Assembly (NCBI RefSeq): GCF_018137965.1
Contig: NZ_CP073100.1
Span: 2,925,754 to 2,989,753, forward strand
Origin: Luteolibacter ambystomatis
GTDB taxonomy: Bacteria > Verrucomicrobiota > Verrucomicrobiia > Verrucomicrobiales > Akkermansiaceae
Length of the DNA: 64,000 nucleotides
Direction of reading: 5' to 3'
Made by a program: the position numbers and the translations under genes. Within the stretch, counting starts at the first letter, position 1, and every line of letters begins with the position of its first letter. Positions 35,915 through 44,713 of the stretch are shown here, one piece after another. Under the pieces are notes generated by a model. It saw only the letters and a program-made list of their open reading frames with translations, was not told the origin of the DNA and made no database searches.

Positions 35915-36580
35915 TTACTTGCTATAGCAGCGCACCTGCCGCCACTGCACCGTCACCGGTCCGGTCGTCAAAGTACCATAGCAGCCGTACTTCCAGTAGT
36001 TGCTGACGTCCTCGGTATCGTTGAACTGCTTCTTCTCCGATCCGTTGATCCAGATCTCGAAGTAGTTGCCCTGGTAGTGGATCACGTTGACCCGCTTTTC
36101 CACTCCATAGCAGCTCGTGGCCAGCACCGTGCTGCCCTCCCGCAACGTACCGCCGCTGGCGGAAAAGCCGCGGATCATCATCTGCGTGGCACCGCTCGTG
36201 CTGCCCCATACCTGCATCAGGCACTCGTCGTTCAGAGGAGAGCTGAAGGTGACATAGCCTTGGAACTGCCGGCTCCCCGTGCTGTAGTCGTTGTAGATGC
36301 GGATCTCCGACCGGTTCGAACGGTTGTCCAGAATGCGGAAGGTTTCGGTGGTATCCGCCCAGGCCGAACTGCCGCCCTGGTAGTCGGCGCAGATCGTGCC
36401 GCTGCCCACCGAACGATAGGAGGCCCAACTGAAGGTCTGGAGCCCGCTTTCGTTGTCCAGATGGACCGCCTTGGTGTAGGTCTGCTGGGTCCAGCCGGAG
36501 CCGATCTGTGCATCTGCCATGGTTGCACCGCAGGCGAAAATCGCAACGGCGAACGATATCCGGATTGTTTTCTTGTACAT
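35915..36580 (-). CDS. Secreted jelly-roll protein, lyase/lectin-like
   Basis: 221 residues with a signal peptide (MYKKTIRISFAVAIFACGATMADA). The mature part is all beta: RSEIRIYNDYSTGSRQFQGY, CLMQVWGSTSGATQMMIRGF, VNVIHYQGNYFEIWINGSEKKQF and KYGCYG..VQWRQVRCY. This order (R-x-E-x-R strand, QxW strand, yIDG-like INGS loop, KxGxY strand) recalls concanavalin A-like jelly rolls of alginate/glucuronan lyase and lectin type seen in fungi and bacteria. Whether it cuts or only binds polysaccharide is not clear. Six Cys in the mature part suggest disulfides. Confidence 0.5.
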   Translation of the reverse strand: MYKKTIRISFAVAIFACGATMADAQIGSGWTQQTYTKAVHLDNESGLQTFSWASYRSVGSGTICADYQGGSSAWADTTETFRILDNRSNRSEIRIYNDYSTGSRQFQGYVTFSSPLNDECLMQVWGSTSGATQMMIRGFSASGGTLREGSTVLATSCYGVEKRVNVIHYQGNYFEIWINGSEKKQFNDTEDVSNYWKYGCYGTLTTGPVTVQWRQVRCYSK

Positions 36581-36904
36581 TATCTCAGGGTTTTTGGATG
36601 TTGTGTTTTTGTGTTTTTATCTTCGCCTCGGCATCAGGCTCCGGCGGAGAATGTCCCTCCCGCACTCACGGCGGTGAACCGGAGGCGGACGATAATGCAA
36701 ATGCTGAACAAGAAGGCGGCGATCACAGCCGATCACCGCTCTAACATGTTTGTCAGTCCCTTTGCCGGGAACCACCTACACAAACGAGTAGGATCATGTG
36801 GGCCCCGGATATGCGCATGCCCTTCGGGAAACCCGGAAGCGTGATAGCGTGGAGATTGGCAGGCCCCATCGTGATGGGACGCCGCCAACCGAAGCCCGCA
36901 GCGC
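36581..36904. other. Divergent gene-free region
   Basis: 324 bp between two divergent genes. The first 60 bp next to the jelly-roll gene are T-rich (repeats of GTTTTT) and probably hold its promoter or 5' UTR. I see no coding frame with protein character, no RNA gene and no clear repeat. Confidence 0.4.
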
Positions 36905-38239
36905 ATGACCTCCGACTCCACCACCGGACATCCCACGCCACAGCCACACGGCACCCGGCAGTCTCTCTGGCGCAAGCTCGGTGGAGGATCGCTCTCCATT
37001 TCGCTCATCGTCCACGCGATCCTGCTCTGTCTCGGAGTCTTCTGGATCTTCCAGATCATGCCGGAAGAAAAGACGGACGTGGATTTCATGCCGAAGGGCG
37101 GGGGCGGAGGCTCTCCGGGTGTGAAGGAAATCAGCAACAAGAAGCAGCGCGCCACCATGTCGGTGCCGAACGCGCCGCGCATGGTGGCAAAGGGAGCGAC
37201 CAGCAACTTCACACTGCCTGAGGCGGACCCGTCCTCCGCAATGTCTTCGGTCGGCGCGCCCGGCGGCGGCAGCTTGTCGGGAGGACTCGGCGGCAGCGGT
37301 TCCGGAGGCGGACGCGGGGATGGAAATGGCAAGGGCTTCGGCAGTGGCAAAGGTCCCGGTCTCGGTGGTGGAGCGGGAACCATGAATCCCTTCGGCATGC
37401 TCGACCCGAATGCAAACGCCCTCGTCGGCACGTTCTACGATCTCAAGCAGAATCCGAAGGGGCGTCCGAGCGAGCTGGGGGAAAAGACGAACTGGGACCA
37501 GATCATCTCCGGAACACGCGAGGTCGTTCACCACTTCGTCTCCCGCGGCTGGAACGAACGCACCCTCGCATCCACCTACTACCAAGCCCCACAGAAGGTC
37601 TATCAGACGAAGGTTTTCATTCCCTCCATGGATGCCGGGTCCGCACCGAAAGCTTTCAACTGCAATGTGCCGGGTTCGCGCTGGATGGTTGTTTACCGCG
37701 GCATGGTGCGGCCGCCTCATTCCGGAAAGTTCCGCTTCGTGGGAGCCGGAGACGACATCCTCGCGGTGCGCTTCAACCGCCGCAATGTCTTCGACTACGG
37801 CTACGAGTCAGCCACCGGGGGATTCCAAATCTTCAGCAACATGGCCAATCTGCAGGAACCGGAAAAAGCCAGGGAGTTCGCTCGCAAGGAACGCGGGTTT
37901 TCGATGCCCCTGCCCTTGCAGACCTACGGCTACCCGGGCCTGTCCTCCCACGCCCGCCAATACATCAAGGGCCTCGGAGTCGGGGAAACCTTCGAGGCGC
38001 GGGACAACACCGACTATCCGATCGAGATCCTGATCAGCGAGGTGCCGGGCGGTTTCTTTTTCGCCTACCTCCTGATCGAGGAAGTCGGAGCGAATCCGGC
38101 CAAAACCCCGGAGGGATTGCCGGTGCTGCCGCTGTTCCGGCTGGATGGAAGCGAACCCGCGGCTGGATCGGCCGGTCCTCCCTTCGACAAGCAAGCGGCG
38201 CCGTGGCGGATTTCACGGGGTTCGCAGGTGGATATTTGA
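36905..38239 (+). CDS. TonB-like membrane-anchored protein with Gly-rich linker and PA14-like domain
   Basis: 444 residues. A single N-terminal membrane helix (ISLIVHAILLCLGVFWIFQI) follows a short cytoplasmic leader, the layout of TonB-type proteins. A long Gly/Ser linker comes next (about 115-155). The C-terminal domain carries WMVVYRGMVRPPHSGKFRFV, GAGDDILAVRFNRRNVFDYG and FEARDNTDYPIEILISEVPGG, a pattern like the PA14 beta-barrel that binds sugars. This fusion is frequent in Verrucomicrobiota. It has no ExbB/ExbD beside it; those genes are at 58-59 kb. The role is probably structural or in carbohydrate sensing. Confidence 0.65.
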   Translation: MTSDSTTGHPTPQPHGTRQSLWRKLGGGSLSISLIVHAILLCLGVFWIFQIMPEEKTDVDFMPKGGGGGSPGVKEISNKKQRATMSVPNAPRMVAKGATSNFTLPEADPSSAMSSVGAPGGGSLSGGLGGSGSGGGRGDGNGKGFGSGKGPGLGGGAGTMNPFGMLDPNANALVGTFYDLKQNPKGRPSELGEKTNWDQIISGTREVVHHFVSRGWNERTLASTYYQAPQKVYQTKVFIPSMDAGSAPKAFNCNVPGSRWMVVYRGMVRPPHSGKFRFVGAGDDILAVRFNRRNVFDYGYESATGGFQIFSNMANLQEPEKAREFARKERGFSMPLPLQTYGYPGLSSHARQYIKGLGVGETFEARDNTDYPIEILISEVPGGFFFAYLLIEEVGANPAKTPEGLPVLPLFRLDGSEPAAGSAGPPFDKQAAPWRISRGSQVDI

Positions 38240-38253
38240 CTTCGGTCCGAACC

Positions 38254-38793
38254 TCACTTCCCGATCCAGAACACATCGAGGAAGAACCACAGCAGCATCA
38301 GCACGCCGACAGCGAGCTTCACTACCAGACCGGTGACGGTGCCGACCACCGAACCCACGCCAGACACGGTGGCATGCTTCAGCTCCTTTCGGGCGAAGAT
38401 CAGTTCGAACGCCAGCGCCCCGATCAAGGGCCCGAGCAGCAGTCCGAACGGCATGAAAAACATGCCGACAATACTGCCAACAAATGCGCCGAATGCGCCC
38501 CAGCGGGTCCCCCCGAACCAGCGCGTTCCCGCCGCTCCGCTGTAGAGTTCGAAAGCCTGGGACGCCGCCATCAAAACCGCCAAAACCAGAAAGGACCACC
38601 AATCCAATCCGGAGCCCTCGCGCCCGAGCATCAGCCGGTGCGCGATGGCGGCAATCAGCAAAATCAAGTGCCCCGGCAGCACCGGCAGGACGCAGCCGAT
38701 CATTCCCGCGATCAGCAGGCAGGCCGTGACGATCCAGGCGCCGACCGTTCCCACGGTCCCCCAGCCCGCCCAGCCGATGAGTGATTCCCACAT
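38254..38793 (-). CDS. DUF456 family membrane protein
   Basis: 179 residues from the ATG at 38793 (MWESLIGWAGWGTVG). Several hydrophobic helices with Gly-rich packing: MIGCVLPVLPGHLILLIAAI, the GTRWGAFGAFVGSIVGMFF unit, FGLLLGPLIGALAFELI and a final helix. The PVLPG and GxxxGxxxG patterns are characteristic of DUF456. The function of the family is unknown. The stop is 15 bp from the convergent gene at 36905-38239. Confidence 0.85.
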   Translation of the reverse strand: MWESLIGWAGWGTVGTVGAWIVTACLLIAGMIGCVLPVLPGHLILLIAAIAHRLMLGREGSGLDWWSFLVLAVLMAASQAFELYSGAAGTRWFGGTRWGAFGAFVGSIVGMFFMPFGLLLGPLIGALAFELIFARKELKHATVSGVGSVVGTVTGLVVKLAVGVLMLLWFFLDVFWIGK

Positions 38794-38942
38794 GCCGATC
38801 ACTAGAAGCGATCCGCCCGCGGTGCAACCCCGCACGCCGGAGTCCGGACGGTTCCACCGTATTGCATGGCTTTTTTTGAGACCTTGCTAGACCTGTAGCA
38901 CTGGCGTCGTAGAGTTCGCCTCTCATCATCGTGCATACCACC

Positions 38943-41529
38943 ATGTCAAAGACTGCTTCGATCATTGCCACCTTTGCCGCCAGCACGGCAGCCCTCCACG
39001 CCGCGAACTGGTACGAAGAAATGCAGATCGGCCCCGCGTGGTCGAACACCTTCGACGACACCTTCCAGGGCCAGAAACGCCTCGCCGCCGTCAAGGGCAT
39101 CCTCCTCGACCTCGGCGACGGCCAGTCCCACGCCCTCTTCGACACCGAGACCCTCGGCCTCGTCAACGCCTACTCCGGATTCGTCCACTGGGGCGGAACC
39201 CCGTGGACCGGCAAGCACGCCGTCCTCGTCGCCCTCGCCGATGAAACCCCGGTCTTCAACACCGCACGCGGCACCGCCAAGTGGGCCGATGCCAAGGGCT
39301 CCTTCGAGGACTCCCGCAAGATCCCCGGCTACGGCAATTTCGACCACGCCCGCTTCAACGGCTACTTCCGCTCCGGTTCCACCATCGTGCTGGACTACAC
39401 CGTGCTCGGCAGCCGCGTGCTCGAAACCGTCGCCGCCAGGGATGGCACCGTCACCCGCTCCTTCGACCTCGCCGAGCGCAAGAGCGACCTCACCACCGTC
39501 GCCGCCGATGAGGCCAAGCCCTTCACCGTCGCCGCCGACGGCCTCTCCGCCAAATCCGAGGACGGCCTGACTGTCACCACCAAAGGCGGCAAGCTCGCCG
39601 CCGACCCCAAGTCCCCGGGCCGCCTGCTGCTGCGCTTCGCCAAGGGTGACAAGACCACCGCCCAGGTCGCCTACGCCCGCGGCGCCGAGCCGAAGCCCGC
39701 CGCCGCACCGGACTTCGCCACCCTGCTCAAGGGCGGCGCCCCGCTGTGGAAGGACAAGATCACCACCGAAGGCAAGGTCTCCACCGACACCAGGGAGCCC
39801 TACGCCACCGACATCGCCACCCTGCCCACCGGCAACCCGTGGAAGGCCAACCTGCGCTTCGGCGGCTTCGACTTCATCGATGACGACAGCGCCGCCCTCT
39901 CCGCCTGGAACGGCGATGTCTGGGTCGTCAAGGGCCTCAAGGGCGACTGGAAGCAGCTCGTCTGGCAGCGCGTCGCCTCCGGACTCTTCGAGCCCCTCGG
40001 CGTCAAGGTCGTCAACGGCATCATCCACGTCAACGGCCGCGACCAGATCACCCAGCTCATCGACCTCAACGGCGACGGCGAGATCGACCAGTTCAAGGCC
40101 TTCAACCGCGACGTCTATGTCACCGAGAACTTCCACGAGTTCGCCTTCGACCTCCAGACCGACAAGCAGGGCAACTTCTACTTCTCCAAGGCCGGCCCGG
40201 TGAAGTCCGGCGGCCGCGGCTTCGACAAGACCCTGCCCAACAACGGCACCATCAACAAGGTCAGCGCGGACGGGAAGAAGCTCGAGGTCGTCGCCACCGG
40301 CCTGCGCGCCCCCGGCGGCGTGGGTGTCGGCCCCAACGGCGAGATCAGCGCCGGGGAGAACGAGGGATCGTGGGAGCCGGCCTGCAAGATCAACTTCGCC
40401 CGCGCTTCCGAGCTGCCGGTGTTCTTCGGCTGCGAGCCCACTCGCCAGGAGCTCGGCAAGGGCAAGCCCTACACCGAGCCGCTGTGCTACCTGCCGATGG
40501 ACATGGACAACTCCGGCGCCTCCCAGGTGTGGGTGCCGGAAGGCGCGAAGTTCGGGGTCAATCCCGGCGAGATGCTGCACCTCTCCTACGGCCAGTCCTC
40601 GATCTACCGGGTGCTGCCGCAGCGGGCGGGCGACCGCCTGCAGGCCGGAGTCTCAAGCTGCCAATCAAGCTCCAGTCCTCGGCGATGCGCGCGCGCTTCG
40701 CCACGGACGGCTCGATGTACGTGCTGGGCTTCCGCGGCTGGCAGACCAATGCGGCCACCGAGTGCGCGTTCCAGCGCGTGCGCTACACCGGCAAGCCGCT
40801 CCCGGCACCGGACAAGTATGAAGTGAGCAGGACCGGCGTGAAGCTGCACTTCGCCCAGCCGCTGGACGCGGAGCTGGCGAAGGACCCGGCGAGCTACGCG
40901 GTGCTGCGGTGGAACTACGTGCGCTCCAGCCAGTATGGCTCGGGCGAGTTCTCGGTGGACCACCGCGACGCGGCGGCCGAGGAAGCGGCGATGACCAAGG
41001 AGTCGCACAACGTCAAGCAGCGCGACAAGGTGACGGTGACCTCCGCCACGCTGTCGTCGGATGGCAGGACGGTGGAGCTGGCGTTGGAAGGCATGAAGCC
41101 CTCGATGCAGCTCCAGGTCGGCTACGACCTGGAGGACAAGGACGGCAACCCGGTCAAGAGCAACGTCACCGGCACCAGCTGCACTTCGCCCAGCCGCTGG
41201 ACGCGGAGCTGGCGAAGGACCCGGCGAGCTACGCGGTGCTGCGGTGGAACTACGTGCGCTCCAGCCAGTATGGCTCGGGCGAGTTCTCGGTGGACCACCG
41301 CGACGCGGCGGCCGAGGAAGCGGCGATGACCAAGGAGTCGCACAACGTCAAGCAGCGCGACAAGGTGACGGTGACCTCCGCCACGCTGTCGTCGGATGGC
41401 AGGACGGTGGAGCTGGCGTTGGAAGGCATGAAGCCCTCGATGCAGCTCCAGGTCGGCTACGACCTGGAGGACAAGGACGGCAACCCGGTCAAGAGCAACG
41501 TCACCGGCACCGTGTACGTCGTTCCCTGA
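38943..41529 (+). pseudogene. DUF6797-type secreted protein gene, broken by frameshift and 335-bp tandem duplication
   Basis: Reading starts at the ATG at 38943 with a signal peptide (SIIATFAASTAALHAA) and NWYEEMQIGPAWSNTF. The body contains propeller-like repeats (DLNGDGEIDQF, ATGLRAPGGVGVGPNGEI). At about 40650 the frame breaks: GDRLQAGV is followed out of frame, while KLPIKLQSSAMRARF continues one register over, consistent with loss of one base. From 40842 a 335-bp segment is repeated exactly at 41177-41511, shifting the frame again. Removing one copy and restoring one base gives a single 750-codon gene ending YVVP. The family is recalled from Verrucomicrobiota genomes, where it sits next to multi-haem cytochromes as here. 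As written the product ends in 57 wrong residues. Confidence 0.75.
40842..41511 (+). repeat. Exact 335-bp tandem direct duplication
   Basis: Copy 1 is 40842-41176 and copy 2 is 41177-41511. I compared the two copies by eye and found no difference. Both begin AGCTGCACTTCGCCCAGC and end AACGTCACCGGCACC. The unit is not a multiple of three. The sequence ahead of copy 1 (GACCGGCGTGA) and the end of each copy (CACCGGCACC) share ACCGGC, a possible slippage microhomology. Either a very recent duplication or an assembly artefact. Confidence 0.9.
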
Positions 41530-41587
41530 TACGGATCATCGACGGGGCATCGCCGGTTTTTACCGGGGATGCCCGTTTTTCCGTATC
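41528..41587 (+). terminator. Intrinsic terminator with extended stem
   Basis: A core stem GGGGCATC..GCCGG / CCGGG.GATGCCC at 41543-41575 with a TTTTT at 41576-41580 forms a standard terminator right after the broken gene. Outer arms GATACGG (41528-41534) and CCGTATC (41581-41587) can extend the pairing. Confidence 0.8.
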
Positions 41588-41652
41588 CGGATTTTTCTCC
41601 AATTTTCATGCTAACCGGCGCGCTATCCGCTAGTATGCCGGGCCAGTCCGTC

Positions 41653-43653
41653 ATGATCCGAATTTCGATTCTTTCCTGTCTCGCGCTCGCAACCGCGCAG
41701 GCCGAACTCAGCGCGACCTTCAAGGCTGGAGACGCCACCGACTCCCGCCTCGACCGGCTGCCCGCCCTGCTGGTAAAAGCCGGCGAACCGGCCACGCCGT
41801 TCCTCGCTCCCGGTGCTTTCGAGGTCACCTGGACCGGCAAGCTGGTTCTGCCCGAACGCCAGCGCCTGTCCTTCTCCTTCGAGGGCACCGGCTCCGCCTC
41901 CGTTTCCGTCGATGGCAAGAGTCTGCTGGAAGAGAGCGGCACGCTCGGAGCCAAGGCTTCCGAAAGCACCCGCCTCAATCCCGGCGACCACGACATCACC
42001 ATCACCTACAAGAGCCAGCCGGATGGCTCCGGACGCTTCCGCCTGTTCTGGGAGGAACGTGCGTTTCCGAAGCAATCGGTGCCACCCGGTGCCTTCAAAA
42101 CGGAAGCCGCGGAACCGGTGAAACTCGGCGAGCTCCAGCGCCAGGGCCGCGCGCTCTTCGCGTCCAACCATTGCGCGAAGTGCCACGTGCCCGCCAGCGG
42201 ACTCGGTGCCACGCCGATGCCGGAAACCAACGAATTCGCACCGCTGCTTGCGGGTGAAGGCGACCGCGTGACCGGCGAATGGTTGGAGCGCTGGATCGCC
42301 GCGCCGCACACGCTGCGCCCTTCCACCCGCATGCCCGCGCTGGTCGACGCCTCCACCGAAGCCGGCCGCCAGCAATCCGCGGACATCGCGGCCTTCATCA
42401 CCGAGTCCCAAAAGCTCGGCGGCGAACCCGGCAAGCCGGTGGACAAGGCGCTGGCGCAGAAAGGTGGCGAAACCTTCCATACCCTCGGCTGCGTGGCCTG
42501 CCACACCCTCCCCTCACAAGCGGAACCGGACAAGGACCACAAGCGCATCCCGCTCAACAACGTCGCCTCGAAGTTCCAGCCCGGAGCACTAGCCGTCTTC
42601 CTCAAGAAGCCGGACGCCTTCCACTCTTCCAGCAGCATGCCGGACTTCCGCCTCAGCGATGACGAAGCCGCGGGACTCGCCTCGTTCCTGACCACCGCCT
42701 CCACGGGCAAGGAAACCAAGCTCCCCGGCACCGCGCCGAAGGGAGACAGCAAGCGGGGTGAAGAATTCGTCAAAGCGCTGAACTGCGGCTCCTGCCATCC
42801 CGGTCTGCCGATGGCGGAAAAGGCCGTGGCACCGGCACTCGACACGATCTTCGCCAAGGACTGGTCGGCTTCCGGCTGCGTCGCTCCCGCACCGAAGCGC
42901 GGCAAGGCCCCGGTGCTCAACCTCGATGACAACGAGCGCCTCGCCCTCGTTGCCTTCTCGAAGACCGGCAGCAAGCCGCTGACCCGCGACACCCCCGCCG
43001 AGTATGTACGCCGCGAGATCACCTCGCAGCGTTGCGTGTCCTGCCACTCCATCGATGGCAAGGCCTCGCTGCTCGATGAGGTTCACAACGAAAGCCGCTC
43101 GCTGGTGGCCGATCTGAAGCACCTCGATGAACGCGTCGCCCAGAACCGCCCGCACTTCACCTTCCTCGGTGAAATGCTGCATGCCTCGTACGTCGAAGCA
43201 ATGATCCAGGGCACCGCCAAACCGGAGCCACGTCCGTGGCTGCTGATGCGCATGCCAGCCTTCCACTCGAGGGCCCAGGCGCTTGCAGAAGGCTTCGCGC
43301 GCCTGCACGGCATCGAGCCCGGCAAGCCGGGTGAAGTGAAGGTGGATCCGGCTCACGCGGAGATCGGCAAGAAACTCTTCAGCGCGGAAGGCTTCGGCTG
43401 CATCACCTGCCACGCCATGGGGGATCTCAAGCCCACCGCCGCCTTCGAGGTGGAGGGCGTGAACCTCAAACTGGCCCACGACCGCCTGCGCGACGAGTAC
43501 TTCTACCGCTGGATGGACAACCCGCCGTCCGTCACGCCCGGCACCAAGATGCCGCGCTACTCCGAGGGCAACCAGTCGCAACGCACCGACGTGCTCGAGG
43601 GTGACGCCCGCAAGCAATACGAGGCGATCTGGGAGTATCTGAACCAGAAGTGA
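41653..43653 (+). CDS. Secreted PA14-like / five-haem cytochrome c protein
   Basis: 666 residues from the ATG at 41653 (MIRISILSCLALATAQA, a signal peptide). An N-terminal PA14-like beta domain (about 18-140: FEVTWTGKLVLPERQRLSFSF, GDHDITITYK, LFWEE) is followed by five c-type haem motifs: CAKCH (174), CVACH (280), CGSCH (378), CVSCH (461) and CITCH (583). Methionines in short MPxx phrases (STRMPALVD, SSMPDFRL, RMPAFHS, GTKMPRYS) are plausible axial ligands. It is a periplasmic electron carrier or the cytochrome arm of a dehydrogenase, as is common in this phylum. The broken gene upstream is the usual partner. Confidence 0.88.
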   Translation: MIRISILSCLALATAQAELSATFKAGDATDSRLDRLPALLVKAGEPATPFLAPGAFEVTWTGKLVLPERQRLSFSFEGTGSASVSVDGKSLLEESGTLGAKASESTRLNPGDHDITITYKSQPDGSGRFRLFWEERAFPKQSVPPGAFKTEAAEPVKLGELQRQGRALFASNHCAKCHVPASGLGATPMPETNEFAPLLAGEGDRVTGEWLERWIAAPHTLRPSTRMPALVDASTEAGRQQSADIAAFITESQKLGGEPGKPVDKALAQKGGETFHTLGCVACHTLPSQAEPDKDHKRIPLNNVASKFQPGALAVFLKKPDAFHSSSSMPDFRLSDDEAAGLASFLTTASTGKETKLPGTAPKGDSKRGEEFVKALNCGSCHPGLPMAEKAVAPALDTIFAKDWSASGCVAPAPKRGKAPVLNLDDNERLALVAFSKTGSKPLTRDTPAEYVRREITSQRCVSCHSIDGKASLLDEVHNESRSLVADLKHLDERVAQNRPHFTFLGEMLHASYVEAMIQGTAKPEPRPWLLMRMPAFHSRAQALAEGFARLHGIEPGKPGEVKVDPAHAEIGKKLFSAEGFGCITCHAMGDLKPTAAFEVEGVNLKLAHDRLRDEYFYRWMDNPPSVTPGTKMPRYSEGNQSQRTDVLEGDARKQYEAIWEYLNQK

Positions 43654-43679
43654 AGCATCCGTCTTGCACATGAATTCAA

Positions 43680-43709
43680 AAAGGCCGCGGGAGTGATCCC
43701 GCGGCCTTT
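43680..43709. terminator. Strong bidirectional terminator
   Basis: A perfect 13-bp stem (AAAGGCCGCGGGA / TCCCGCGGCCTTT) with a GTGA tetraloop lies between the stops of two convergent genes, with A/T runs on both flanks. Confidence 0.9.
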
Positions 43710-43737
43710 CTTGTCATTGAGGATACCCACCAAAAAC

Positions 43738-44634
43738 TTACGGAGCCTTCGCAAACGGGCTGGCCGTTTCACGCTGTTTGATCTCCTTCGGCATCCACGT
43801 CCACGGGTCCTGGCCCTTCGGCGTATAGACCGCCAGGCCGATTACGCCGACATTACGAGTATCCCCTTTGGAAAGGTTCGCATACGAATTGTTCACCGTG
43901 GAGAATTGGAACGCCGCCACCGAGTTGTAGCCGGTGCGGTAGCCTTCCACTTCCAACGTCTCACCCGCGGGCACCACATAGCCACGCTTCGTCACGCTCG
44001 CGGTTTTGCCGTCGATCACATCGAGACCATCGACGCTGAGCACCACCTGCAGGTCGCACTTGCAGCGGTTGTGGAGGACGATCGAGTAAGTGCCACCGTG
44101 CGTGCCCTCGACGAAACGACGATAGCCGCGTCCGTGGGAATAGGAGCGGTAGCTGGTCAGGAAACCAAAGTTCCCCTTGATCCCCCACTCCAGCATGTCA
44201 CCTGCGACCGTCTGAAAACCCTCGGTTGTCTCATCGCTGGTCACGTTCATCGCCTTCAAACCCTCCCTGTCATTGTAGTAAATCGCATCAATGCCCGCTG
44301 GTCGTGAAGATGCGCGATCAAACGACGTGGAGGTCATCGCCGACTTGATGCTACGCCCGAACGTGGTGGCCAATCCCGGGCGCTCCTTCTTCGGTGCGGC
44401 GAAGGCATCCGAGGCGGATGCACTGCTCCCGCTCCTCTTGGGATTGCTCAGGATGGCATCAATACGGTTGCGTGAAATCACCCCATCACCAGGACTGCGC
44501 CCTCCGGTGACAGCATTCGAAGCACTCTCACCATAGGGACTCTTGAATGCGCCCCCGCCAGCGCTTGTCGTTGAACAGGAATTCAGCATCCACACCAACA
44601 GGCCCGTCGCGGGGATCAACCATCGAAGTTTCAT
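43738..44634 (-). CDS. Lipoprotein 1 of the GDTRNVGVIG family
   Basis: 298 residues. The N-terminus is a lipoprotein signal with lipobox MLNS|C at Cys20. A low-complexity Ser/Ala/Lys linker follows. The conserved domain starts near IDAIYYNDREGLKAMNV and contains LHNRCKCDLQVVLSVDGLDVIDG, KRGYVVPAGETLEVEGYRTG, AFQFSTVNNSYANLSKGDTRNVGVIG and DPWTWMP. The same phrases occur in lipoprotein 2 (44714-45496), so the two are paralogs. Comparable domains occur in periplasmic proteins of proteobacteria, with no function known to me. Two TGCTG-N6-CAGCA dyads lie upstream, one ending 2 bp before the ATG, so the BlaI-like repressor probably controls it. Confidence 0.75.
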   Translation of the reverse strand: MKLRWLIPATGLLVWMLNSCSTTSAGGGAFKSPYGESASNAVTGGRSPGDGVISRNRIDAILSNPKRSGSSASASDAFAAPKKERPGLATTFGRSIKSAMTSTSFDRASSRPAGIDAIYYNDREGLKAMNVTSDETTEGFQTVAGDMLEWGIKGNFGFLTSYRSYSHGRGYRRFVEGTHGGTYSIVLHNRCKCDLQVVLSVDGLDVIDGKTASVTKRGYVVPAGETLEVEGYRTGYNSVAAFQFSTVNNSYANLSKGDTRNVGVIGLAVYTPKGQDPWTWMPKEIKQRETASPFAKAP

Positions 44635-44636
44635 AG

Positions 44637-44652
44637 TGCTGAAAAAACAGCA
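44637..44652. promoter_or_regulatory. Putative BlaI-like operator, site C
   Basis: TGCTGAAAAAACAGCA, a 16-bp dyad with 5-bp arms TGCTG/CAGCA, ends 2 bp before the lipoprotein 1 start codon. Binding here would block the start region. Confidence 0.6.
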
Positions 44653-44666
44653 TTTTCAAGCCCACA

Positions 44667-44672
44667 CGTCAA
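44667..44672 (-). promoter_or_regulatory. Candidate -35 element of lipoprotein 1
   Basis: TTGACG on the minus strand, 8 bp downstream of operator D. The same hexamer lies 6 bp downstream of operator A ahead of lipoprotein 2 (45529-45534), a conserved arrangement. No convincing -10 could be fixed. Confidence 0.35.
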
Positions 44673-44680
44673 TCAAATAA

Positions 44681-44696
44681 TGCTACATTTCCAGCA
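44681..44696. promoter_or_regulatory. Putative BlaI-like operator, site D
   Basis: TGCTACATTTCCAGCA, a 16-bp dyad differing from site A at few positions, lies 44 bp from site C (centre to centre), about four helical turns. Confidence 0.5.
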
Positions 44697-44713
44697 TTTA
44701 AAAATCCACCACC

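Noticed and set aside
38946-40580. A 544-codon antisense frame opposite the broken DUF6797-type gene
   Set aside because: Its length follows from the C-ending codon bias of the + strand gene. The product is low-complexity (G, V, D, A, E) with no signal peptide or motif.
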